This document shows positions 22,761-31,799 of a DNA stretch of 64,000 nt, piece after piece. The notes under the pieces were generated by a model, which saw only the letters and a program-made list of their open reading frames with translations, did not search any database and was not told the DNA's origin. This stretch comes from Chaetomium olivaceum (Eukaryota; Ascomycota; Sordariomycetes; Sordariales; Chaetomiaceae), in the NCBI GenBank assembly GCA_039881045.1, contig JAYWVB010000016.1, positions 62,001 through 126,000 on the forward strand, read 5' to 3'. A program made the position numbers and the translations under genes. The first letter of the stretch is position 1; the number at the start of each line of letters is the position of its first letter.

Positions 22761-24070
22761 TGCTGCAAAACTTGAAGCAGAACTAAAGCAGCGAGATCTC
22801 CAAATCGCCAATGAGAGTCTGCGGCAGTAAGGCACAAAAAGGTTGGAAATTTAGTTGGAAAGACCACGCAAACAATTTCTGCAGGCTGGTTCAAGTGCAC
22901 CTTCTTCCCACGAAGAGACAGGTCCGACATCCCGGTCTGCATCACATTGCATTCGTTGCTGGGGAGAGAACAATCTGGCCGCGCCCTGCAGGAGCTGAAA
23001 GACGAGTCAGGGGGGGTCCAACCAATACATGGTTTCGACGGTTAACAAAACGTAACCGTTCTCCCGAGTACATCCATATAACCTGAGTAGAACTACCTCT
23101 TTGAGGTAGGGGGATGGCAGCGCCTAGTGCCACCCACCTCACTTACTTCCCACCCTCTGGCCAAAGAAAGCCGAACTGCAAAAAAAGAATAGGTCCGTGG
23201 AAACGAAAGAAAGAAAAGAAAAACAACAAAATTAAAGAGATGAGACAAAGGATAATAAAAGTGAAAACAGAAAAGGAAAATAAATATGATAAAAGAAAAA
23301 GAAATGGAGAAAAAGACGCGGTTGTTCGTTGACCCAATCATCTGTCCTCACAACCTCCGAGCCATCACACCACAGAAACTCTCCGAGTGCATGGTTTACT
23401 CGTAGTCTAGTGGGAACGGCACACAAGTCGAGTAAAGGGCACGATTCAACAATTTCCATGTTCTCACTGCCGCGTAAGGCTCCCGAGCGAAGCGGGCACA
23501 TGGAGATATTTCGGGCCTAATAGGCCCAGCTTCGCCAGGTGCAGAGAGTGGTATCCGTACCTTCCGGAGTCTGACCTCCTCTGGGCCAACGATCGGAAGC
23601 CTGGTTGGCCAACAGTACTTTTATGCCTTTTTGGCGAGCCTCGCACCGCATGGGCTGAAATGATACGAAAATGGTCAAGTATTGGCTGTTGTGCCTTGCA
23701 ACGAACCTTGACCTTGGAATGCGGAGCGCCTCGGAAAGACTCAACACCACCCAGCAACCTAGAAACCAGATAGTATCTTGGGCATGTACCTGTACTTTCT
23801 CTTATCCGAGACTCTGCATCTAGCCGCTCCTCTCAGCCCCTGAGACAAGCTTGCTAATCGTGTGAGGGAGTAGCAGTATGCAGTACCGTGCGGTCGTGAA
23901 TGTTCGGTGGCAGTTATTGGCACACAGAAAGCCAGAAGGCAAGGCTTGAGACAGAGGTCTACAAAATGGGAGAGCTTCGGCTGCCCAACGTCGCTGAGAC
24001 CGTCTCCTCGTCATAGCCACATATCCACATCCTCCCAGATACCCACTCTCTCAACCCCTTTCGATCGAAG
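22761..24070. other. Intergenic between NLR and ankyrin gene; A-rich repeat copy
   Basis: 1.3 kb. An A-rich tract at 23187-23318 includes the inverted partner (23225-23306) of the T-rich tract at 28227-28309. No gene supported; short frames in 23.3-23.8 kb show no domain. Confidence 0.55.
23225..23306 (-). repeat. A/T-rich repeat, inverted copy of 28227-28309
   Basis: Its reverse complement aligns over about 82 bp with 28227-28309, including identical blocks ATCATATTTA, CTGTTTTCACTTTTATTATCCTTT and CTCATCTCTTTAAT, with roughly ten mismatches. This exceeds what shared T-richness alone would give. Confidence 0.75.
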
Positions 24071-25381
24071 ATGAAGAAGAAAGTCAAGGTCCGCACCACC
24101 CGAGGCGGCCACGTCGAAGGCGAGGACTGGACCGAGAACCTCGAGGACGTCTTCCAGGCCGCCGCAAAAGGCAACGTCCAAAGCCTCCGAAGCTACCTCT
24201 CCCGCGGCGTCAGCCCCGCGGTCAAAGAACAAGAGCTCTTCGGCTACAACCTCCTCCACCTCGCCGTGTTAAGCGGCAACCGCGCCGCCGTCCAGCTCGT
24301 CCTCCAATACAAGCCCGCCATCAACGCCACCGCCGACGACGGCACCACCACCGCCCTCACCCTCGCCTGCGGCGACGGCTTCAACAGCGAGGGCAGCGGC
24401 GGCAACCCGGACATCATCCGGCTGCTCCTCAACGCGGGCGCCCACGTGTCCACCCTCAGCAGCCCGGGCACCTACCCCCTCCTCGCCGCCGCCACCGCCT
24501 CCACCACCGACACCCCGATCCGCCTGCTGCTCGCCGCGGGCGCCAGCATCGCCGCCGTCGACGCCGCGGAGCGCCAGACGGCGCTGCACAAAGCCGCCTA
24601 CGGCCGCAGCCCCGCCGTCATGCGCGCCCTGCTCGCCGCCCCGGGCGCCGCGCGCATCCTCAACGCCCCCGACGCCGCAGGCTTGCGGCCCCTGCACCTG
24701 GCCGTGGACATCCCCGACGACTACGACGGCGACGCGGCGTACGCGGCGCGGCGCGCCGAGTTTGCCCGGCTGTTGCTGACCGCGGGCGCCGATCCGAACG
24801 TGCTGGCGCGGGACGGCACCGCCCCGATCCATCTGGCTGTGGTGAGCCGGCTGGCGGCGGCGGTTGAGTGTTTGTTGGAGGCCGGGGCGGATCCGAATCT
24901 GAGGGATGCCGATGGGTGGACGCCGTTGATGGGCGCGGAGTATGTCAAGGATAGGGGGATTGTGGGGTTGTTGGAGAGGTATGGGGGGGTGAGGGCGTCC
25001 GGGAGTGGTGGGGGTGGAGGAGGAGGTGGTGGTAATCGGAGTGGTGGTGGTGGTGGCGGTGGGGGTCGTAGAAGGGAGGAGGAGGAGGAGGAGGAGGAGG
25101 CGGAGTTTAGTGGTGGGGAGGGCGGTGGAGGTTGGGGAGGGGAGGTTAGATGCGGTGATTGCGGGAAGAAGTTCCAGGCGGAGAATGCTCTTTCGCAGCA
25201 CCAGAGGGCTACGGGACATGGTGATGCGGAGGATGATGACTCGGAGGACGAAGATTCGGAGGAAGACAGCGACGACGACGACGACGACGACGACACTACG
25301 TGTCTAAAATGTGGCAAGGACTTTGACTCAAGGAACGATCTGTTCCGGCACTTGCAGAAGTATCCCCGCCACAGAGCTTGA
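24071..25381 (+). CDS. Ankyrin-repeat protein with two C2H2-type zinc fingers
   Basis: Intronless, 436 residues, ATG at 24071. About six ankyrin repeats between residues 25 and 310 (GYNLLHLAVLSGNRAAVQLVLQ; NPDIIRLLLNAGAHVS; ERQTALHKAAYGRSPAVMRALL; GLRPLHLAVDIP; GTAPIHLAVVSRLAAAVECLLEAGADPNL; GWTPLMGAEYV). A Gly-rich then Glu-rich linker follows, and finally two zinc fingers: C-x2-C-x12-H-x5-H (start CGDCGKKF) and C-x2-C-x12-H-x6-H (start CLKCGKDF), separated by an acidic Asp/Ser stretch. Similar ankyrin-C2H2 proteins occur in fungi as uncharacterised proteins; the finger with a short loop resembles the U1-like/LYAR type. It lies between the NLR and the HeLo-like effector on the opposite strand. 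No role in the module can be shown. Confidence 0.88.
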   Translation: MKKKVKVRTTRGGHVEGEDWTENLEDVFQAAAKGNVQSLRSYLSRGVSPAVKEQELFGYNLLHLAVLSGNRAAVQLVLQYKPAINATADDGTTTALTLACGDGFNSEGSGGNPDIIRLLLNAGAHVSTLSSPGTYPLLAAATASTTDTPIRLLLAAGASIAAVDAAERQTALHKAAYGRSPAVMRALLAAPGAARILNAPDAAGLRPLHLAVDIPDDYDGDAAYAARRAEFARLLLTAGADPNVLARDGTAPIHLAVVSRLAAAVECLLEAGADPNLRDADGWTPLMGAEYVKDRGIVGLLERYGGVRASGSGGGGGGGGGNRSGGGGGGGGRRREEEEEEEEAEFSGGEGGGGWGGEVRCGDCGKKFQAENALSQHQRATGHGDAEDDDSEDEDSEEDSDDDDDDDDTTCLKCGKDFDSRNDLFRHLQKYPRHRA

Positions 25382-25540
25382 TTGTGAAGTAGCAGAGGAG
25401 TTCACGAGAAGGGGGAGGGTTCACCGTGATAGTCAAATCACCGTCGCTACCAACTCTTGATAGTACCGTTTTAGCCGTATCACTCGCTAATATTAGTTGT
25501 CGTTTTCACATCCGTCTACGCCCTCGTATGACAGCTGTGC

Positions 25541-26433
25541 TCATCCAAAGCGAAGGTTGTTCATGGTACCCTCATTTACCCCCATCTGCAGCCCCCGGTC
25601 GTTGCGACCATTGAACTTGACATACGTATTACCACCACGGCCACGGGCTTTCCCTGCCTGGCTCTCGGCGGCGGCCTCCTGAATCTTTTCAAGTAGGTCC
25701 TGGTACATCTGGCGCGAGGCCTCAAGGGCCTTACTCTCCTCCTTAATTTGCGCGAGGACATCCGCTGCCGCTTCCGTCGCTTCTTGAGGCTGGCCCGCTT
25801 GCTGGGCTGAAGCAGTCGCAGCCTGCTGTGTTTCAACTACACGAAGATTCAGAGCAGTCATCATGTTCGTAAGTTGGTCGAGGTTTTCTGATAAGGCCTT
25901 CTCAATTCTCTGGCTGGTTTCATTGTTCTTCAACGAGCCATGTCTGTTTTGTCTGGTGTTAATTATCCATGTTTCATAGCCGGGAAGCCGTCCTAAACTC
26001 ACAAAGTCGCGGTGCTAGCCATGGAAGTTATCATAATATGGCAGCTCTGCAGCTGCTGCGACATGGATTTGATCTGACTCTGGTTGAAGAAGCCGATATT
26101 GCCTCGGTCGCGCCATGACAGCTTCCCATCGGTGGACCGCTTTGTCCACTTCTTCAGAGCAGTCCCAAAGGTGCTGCATGCTTCGGTGCAGCTTGTGATT
26201 GTGACCTTGGCATGCTTAACCACGGCTTCGCCGAGGAACTCCCACTGCGGCTCGTCGATGTCCTGAAGTGACTCCAGGGCTCTGTCCGCAAGGTTGAGAT
26301 CAGACTGCAGTGTCTTTAGGGTATCAGGGGCATCGTGAATATTTCGCACATCGTCCACTACCTTCCGGATGACGTGGAGAGCCGTAGCGACAATGCCGAC
26401 AATGCTGCCAGCGACGCCAATAGCTTCAGCCAT
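25541..26433 (-). CDS. HeLo-like cell-death effector with C-terminal amyloid-like motif
   Basis: Exons 26003-26433 and 25541-25943; 277 residues with no frame break. The N-terminus MAEAIGVAGSIVGIVATALHVI and the following helices (VDDVRNIHDAPDTLKTLQSDL, ADRALESL) match the fungal HeLo-like N-terminal domain (Helo_like_N, relatives of HET-S HeLo and plant/animal MLKL-type 4-helix bundles), in which the first hydrophobic helix inserts in membranes. A helical second half (about 150-245, Gln/Ala/Glu-rich) leads to the C-terminal FNGRNDRGLQMGVNEGTM, shared with the NLR and the lipase-like neighbour. In HELLP-type proteins this tail is the amyloid adaptor that releases the pore-forming bundle. It starts 418 bp from the divergent lipase gene. 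ATG at 26433 is preferred; upstream in-frame codons lack ATG. Confidence 0.88.
25562..25615 (-). other. Amyloid-signalling-like motif, HeLo-like effector C-terminus
   Basis: FNGRNDRGLQMGVNEGTM followed by NNLRFG and stop. Eleven or more positions match the NLR motif once a single-residue gap after the first Asn is allowed. The terminal location is the one seen in HET-S and HELLP effectors. Confidence 0.8.
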
Positions 26434-26851
26434 TTTGGGCACAGGCGAGAACAAGTGCCGAGTGATGAGGATACGCGTGGTTTCAGCTGGATTTGGAAGC
26501 TCCCTTGCCCCTATCTTAACTACCTTAGGTTCTTTCGTTTGCCCTACCCCTCAGAGGGTTAAGAGGGGAATGCGGGGGAGTAAGCTGTGATGGAGGGGTG
26601 ATGTCGAGATACATGGCAAGGCTGGAGGATTTGGTTACATTGAACTGCGGGTGCATTCAGCTTTATGCAGGCCATGCGTCCATGATCCTGACCACGGCAA
26701 CGAAACCAGATTGGGCGGTATACGATAGCCTGATCTCCCATGGCCAACCTTGTCATGACGGAGGAGAGAAAGACATATAGTCACCAACCAACCAGACCTT
26801 TCTTCTTATTCGGCAAACGCCTTCACTTGTTACTGCCCAGACGAATCCACA
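26434..26851. promoter_or_regulatory. Bidirectional promoter of the two cell-death effectors
   Basis: 418 bp between the start codons of the HeLo-like (minus) and lipase-like (plus) genes, so one intergenic region must serve both. It contains CCCCT at 26547-26551 and AGGGG at 26564-26568, the two orientations of a stress-response element core (Msn2/Msn4-type). Whether they are used is inference. Confidence 0.55.
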
Positions 26852-27986
26852 ATGCGTTCAAAGATCGTTCGCGAGCCTACGGATGCTTGCGCTGAGTATG
26901 TAGAACTCAGCCTCAAGAAACAGAATGTCGGGTTAACATCTGGGGCAGCATCGTACTGGTCCCTGGTTGGCGAGAAGAGGGACAGCAGGCGTGGACTCAT
27001 GTGTCCGACGAAGGAAAGGCCATTGCGTGGCCTGACAGCTTTCTCGGTAACCTAGTACCCCGAGCCCGCATCATCGCATTTGACTACGATGCGGAGCTTG
27101 GAGATTTCTGGGCGACCGAGGAAGAGAACAGAATAGATGATATCTCATCGGATCTTTCTTACGAAGTCCGAAGCGTGCGGACCAGCTCGGAGACAGTGAG
27201 TTCATTATAACCAACGTACTATACCAAGTTTGGGAGTGCCCGTAACGATGACTGACGAGGACAAAATGAAGACCGATAGGCCCGTGATCTTCGTCGCTCA
27301 TAGCATTGGTGGGTTGGTTGTCGAGAACGTCAGTAGTTGACCCATTCCCGGATTTCTCTGGTGGCTGACGTCGAGTTATGAACTTGCGCTTACCCAGTCA
27401 TGCAGTTCCTAAGCAAAGCAGAAGAGGGCAAACCGGCCGAGAAGCTGCTTGCAAAATCCGTGCACAAGATAGCGTTGCTCGGGACGCCCTTCCATACCGA
27501 TGCAGCTCTTTGGGCCAAAACAGGGGACAGGTTCTATCGGTTTGCCGGGGGGACACTAACGGCTCGTTGGAAGATGATCTCTCCAAGTCAGAGAAGTTGA
27601 CGGAAATATCCAAAGGCTTTAAGGCTTTCCTAGAGAAGAGCTCCCTTGAACTTGCCGTGTTCTTTGAAGGGAAAGAGACGATCACAGGCCTGGCTGCGGT
27701 CAAGGTCCCCGGGGCGCCCAGCCCTACCCGCCTTGCTACCACCCACCAAGGCATGGCAAGGGCTGCAACGGAAAAAGACGACCACTTCGTGCGCATCTCG
27801 CGTGTTTTGGTGGAATGGGTTGAAGAGCTCGCCAAAGAAGGCGACGCGGAAAAGGGAGCAACCAAGACTGCTATATTTAAAGGAGACAATGTTGGAGGGT
27901 TCCAGCTCGGGTTCAATGATGGAACCATCAACGGCGGCATCAACCTCGGCGCTGGGGGGGCCAAACCTACTAGTAGTAGCGGGTGA
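26852..27986 (+). CDS. Lipase-like alpha/beta-hydrolase effector with C-terminal amyloid-like motif (two frame breaks)
   Basis: SesB/SBP-type serine hydrolase. Exons 26852-27195, 27272-27328 and 27406-27986; 327 residues after two corrections. Blocks: VNIWGSIVLVPGW and QAWTHVSDEGKAIAWPDSFLGNLVPRARIIAFDYDAEL (N-terminal hydrolase core), PVIFVAHSIGGLVVEN (nucleophile elbow, here A-H-S-I-G with the catalytic Ser), KIALLGTPF, then FVRISRVLVEW and the tail motif FKGDNVGGFQLGFNDGTI at 27876-27929. In fungal cell-death modules such hydrolases are the second effector beside a HeLo-like protein. Frame breaks: one base missing near 26894-26897 (before VNIWGS) and one G missing in the G run at 27547-27552 (AGGDTNGSLEDDL). 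The second intron ends at the second of two candidate AGs (27405), which alone keeps the frame. Confidence 0.85.
27876..27929 (+). other. Amyloid-signalling-like motif, lipase-like effector C-terminus
   Basis: FKGDNVGGFQLGFNDGTI followed by a short Gly/Asn/Ser tail. It aligns without gaps to the HeLo-like effector motif (F-x-G-x-N-x-x-G-[LF]-Q-[ML]-G-x-N-[DE]-G-T). Confidence 0.8.
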
Positions 27987-28311
27987 TGGCGTGAGGCCAT
28001 GGGCAAAGAAGCAGGACTCCAAGTGTAGAAGCTCGAGTTGTAGGAACGAAATAGAAGTTAACCGGAACCCTAAAGAGTTTTTTTCTATTTTCCATTTCTT
28101 ATACTCTGTTGCCAGTTTCATTGTTCTATTTCTCCATTTCTTAGGTTTCATCTTTCTTTTAGTTATACCCATTCCTTGTTTCTATTTCCACTTATTTTAT
28201 TTTCTTTATCTCTTTAATTTTCTTGTTTTCTTTTTCTTATATCATATTTACATACCATTTCTGTTTTCACTTTTATTATCCTTTTTCTCATCTCTTTAAT
28301 TTGTTGTTAGC
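27987..28311. repeat. T-rich tract bounding the LINE, related to 23225-23306
   Basis: About 240 bp of T-rich sequence (28075-28310) with internal reiteration of TTTCTTT and TCTCTTTAAT words. Its last 83 bp (28227-28309) are the direct counterpart of the inverted tract at 23225-23306. Similarity ends at about the first base of the retrotransposon sequence. Confidence 0.65.
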
Positions 28312-31260
28312 TGGGTTCCCTGTGGGACCTCACCATCAGGACTCCAAGGGGGGCGACAACGCGAGCTCCCCAGGGGCGACAGCGAGGCCGCCCGTCAACC
28401 ATCGACCACTTCTGGACTTCGGAAAACCTCCAGGCAGTATACTACGGGGAAGAATGTCGCGGAAAGTCAGACCACTACCCACAAGTGCTCGAGGTCGGGG
28501 AAGGGCGTGGGCCGAGGCCAACCCAACCAGACGGCTGGGCCTGGAAGAAGATGGACAGGGAGAGGGTGAAAGCTGAATCAGAGCTGCTGTGTAGGGCCAT
28601 GGGTCTCACAGACCCGGGGCCGAATGGGCTACTGAGCAGGACCCGAACAGTCGAGGGTCTCGACAATGCTTTTGATAGCCTGGTGGAGTGGCTCACATGG
28701 GTCGCTGGGGAAAGCACTCCACGGAAGAAGGCGAGCTGCGGCTACAGCTCTCACTGGTGGACTGTGGAGGTGCAGCAGGCCGCCCGGGAGGCCAGGAGGG
28801 CCGAGAGGCTGGCGAAGGAGACTCGGGCAGAGTACTGTTGGGAGGAGCTCGGCGAAAGGCTCAAGGACCTTGCCAGAACAACGCGAGAAGCACGGACGAG
28901 GGCTTGGAGGAACAACCTGCAGGAAGCAAGCGGGGCAAAGAAGCCCGATCAGATGTGGAGCTTGGAGAGATGGGCTAGGCTACGGAGCTTTTTACCGCCG
29001 GAACCGCCGAGGCTACCGGCATTTAAGGACTCGTCCGGGCAGGTAACGGCCGAAACGCACGATCAGAAGGCCAGCGCACTGGCCGAGAGGTTCTTCCCGG
29101 ACCCACCGGCCAACCTAACGGACGTGGGAGACCAAGCCTTTCTGGACAGCTGGAACCCGGGCTTCGACGTCTCACAGGCAGTGACGCCGACCGAGATCAC
29201 GAAAGCGATAGGAAGAGCAAGCCCCTGGAAGGCGCCAGGGGAGGATCTGCTCCCGGTGGGTCTCCTGAAGGCATGTGGAACACCACTGGCTGAAGTGCTC
29301 GCTGTACTGGCGACGAGGTGCCTGGAACTGGGGTGGTTTCCCGACCGGTTCAAAGGGCAAAGACCATAGTACTACCGAAGCCGGGGAAGGCACCGCCAGT
29401 GTATCAGACCCCAGGAGGATATAGGCCCATTGCGCTACTGCCGACCCTAGGGAAGGTAGTAGAGTCAGTGGTCGCCAGGAAGGTCACTCAAGCTGCAGAA
29501 GCCAACGGCTTACTACCGGACGAACAAATGGGAAACAGGGCACACCGCTCCACGGAGCTGGCTGTGCGGCTAGTAGTAGCCCAGGTCCAGGAGGCGTGGA
29601 GACAAAAGGCCACGGCATCCCTGTTGCAACTGGACATTTCAGGGGCCTTCGATACGGTCAACCACACACGACTACTAGCAACTCTGCGAGAAATGGGCTA
29701 CCCGAGGTGGCTTGTCCTCTGGACAAAAGACTGGTTGACGGGCCGAGAGGCCACCCTCCTTTTTGACGGCAAGACGGCGGCACCGACAGCAATTCGGGCA
29801 GGGGTCCCCCAAGGCTCACCGCTTTCCCCTGTCCTCTTCATCCTCTATATTTCCTCATTATACAAGCAGCTAAAAGACGAGCACCCTCACTTGGCTATAA
29901 CGGGGTTTGCGGATGACACCAACCTCCTGGTATTTGGTCGAAACCCCGAGGCCAATGTCCGGCAACTGGAGGCGGCGTGGGAAACATGTATGCGATGGGC
30001 GGACAGTCGGGGGATGAAGTTCGCCCCGGAAAAGAGCGAGCTAATTCATTTCAACAAGGGACGACGGCAGTGGACGAACCAGCTGGAACTCACCAACCCA
30101 GGGAGAGGCACCAGCCCCGTCAGACCAAAAGAGTCTGCCAGGTTTCTAGGAGTCTGGCTAGACCGGAAGCTCAACTGGAAAGCCCACCTTGCGGCGGTGG
30201 AAGGAAGCTGAAGACCCAGAGCTACGCCCTGTCGAGGCTAGCGGCGACGACGTGGGGACTGGGGCTAGCTAAAGCGCGAGAAGTGTACACAAAGTGCATC
30301 CGGTCAGCGCTGGCCTACGGCGCATCGTCGTTTCACATCCCCACGGACGTAGGAGGCGAGCCGGTAAAGAAAGGCATCACCAAGGCCCTCGGGAAGGCCC
30401 AGAACAAAAGCTTGCGGATTGTGACGGGAGCCTTCAAGCACACTCCCATCCGCAACCTTGAAACGGAGGCGTGGGTGCCACCGTTGGACCTATACCTCAA
30501 CAAGCGACTTGCGGACTTTGAAACCAGGCTCCAGCGAACCGACTTAGACGACGGCCAGGGCGGCAAGAAGACCGCAGGGAGCGTCGTTCTTACCGCCTGT
30601 CGCAAGATACAGCAGAGACTCCGGTCGGGGTACGGCGGCAGGGGCCGGCCGCGAACAGTGGGACTGCGGGAGCCCACGGCAGTGGAGAACGCCGCAAGCA
30701 CGATTGCGCGCTGGACGGGGGGAGCTGTAGATACAAACAGGGTAGCGGAGGAAGCCTGGAGAGCGAGGTGGCTAAAGGAACGGGACGGTAGAGCAATCAC
30801 CAGACCAGCGGACGACTTTGACCATCAGCGAGAGACGCTATTCCGAGAGGAAACCCTAAGACGGCACGACGGTCTCACCAAGGCGAGGAGTTCTCTGCTG
30901 GTCCAGATCCGAACGGGGGCAATAGGCCTACGGGACTTTCTGTTTACACGAGGAGTCCCAGAGATCCTAACGCCCGCCTGCCAGTGCGGCGAAGGACGGG
31001 AGACTGCCGAGCACCTGGTAGTGTGGTGTTTGGCCCCACCGCTGACTCGAAGATGGGAGAGAGCTGGAATTCGAACGCGACGGGACTTTTACTCTGTTCT
31101 GCACGGTATTGATCCTGCAACAGCACGGCTCACGAGGAGGGTCCTGGGATGGCTGATGGACTCAGGAAGGCTGCCGATGTACAGTTTGGCTAGGAGGCTC
31201 GAGCTGGAAGCGGCGGCCTAACACGCCCCTCCTTCGGAGGCCAGGGGGCCTCCTCTCTTT
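28312..31260 (+). mobile_element. 5'-truncated non-LTR retrotransposon (LINE, Tad-like)
   Basis: The 5' end begins inside the endonuclease: RPSTIDHFWTS and SDHYPQVLEV are the end of the exonuclease-endonuclease-phosphatase fold (SDH-x-P). Then comes a linker (28485-29360) and a reverse transcriptase (29360-30210) with KPGK, YRPIALLPTLGKVVE, LLQLDISGAFDTVNH, AGVPQGSPLSPVLF and the catalytic FADDTN (29906-29923). After RT the frame runs to 31221 with a C-terminal CQCGEGRETAEHLVVWC Cys/His cluster. No RNase H motif was found. Frame breaks at about 29355-29359 (GGG, one base short) and near 30204-30212. The 3' end carries a GC-rich hairpin-like CCTCCTTCGGAGG. No clear target-site duplication was found. 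The 5' truncation is typical of LINE insertions. Boundaries are approximate. Confidence 0.87.
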
Positions 31261-31799
31261 GTATTCGCAGGCTCACACACGTGTACTTTCCTTGAAGATT
31301 GGTATGGGTTTTTCATCCGGCCTGTGAGGGCGCGGTTTTCCTGTACAGTAAATAGCTGAGGGTCCGGCACGCCTTAGGGCACAGCGGAGTATGAATAATA
31401 ATTTGTTGTTTCCTTTGTGAGCACCGGAATAGTTCCCATATATACAAGCGGCCGAGACAGTCCAGGCTTTCCAAGAGAAGACGTTCAGATCCCGAGCGAA
31501 ATATCGCACAGAAGAATCTTGGTTTCATGGGTTGGTTACTCAGGAGTTTGTTGACTTTGTGGAGTTGTCATGGTTGTGAGGGGGTCTGGTGGAGGCTTGG
31601 TACTGTCGCTTGGCAGCGATCAGCCCCGCTAAATTAGCGCGTTGTGGATCGCCCAGGCCCCTGTAAGGTCGCGTCTCAACCATCTCCAAGCGCGTCATCT
31701 CCAAAGTCCACCTGCATACTACAATTGAAGGCAAGGAAGTGCTAACGACGGTTCTGGAGATGTAACTTTTCTTGGCCTCTACTAAGGAAACGGGAAGAA
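31261..31799. other. Intergenic, LINE 3' flank and AME1 promoter
   Basis: 539 bp with no supported gene. Short frames only. Confidence 0.55.

Noticed and set aside
24269..25219. Long antisense open frames over the ankyrin gene (24269-25219, 24721-25317)
   Set aside because: Shadow of a GC-rich coding gene; low-complexity, no domain.
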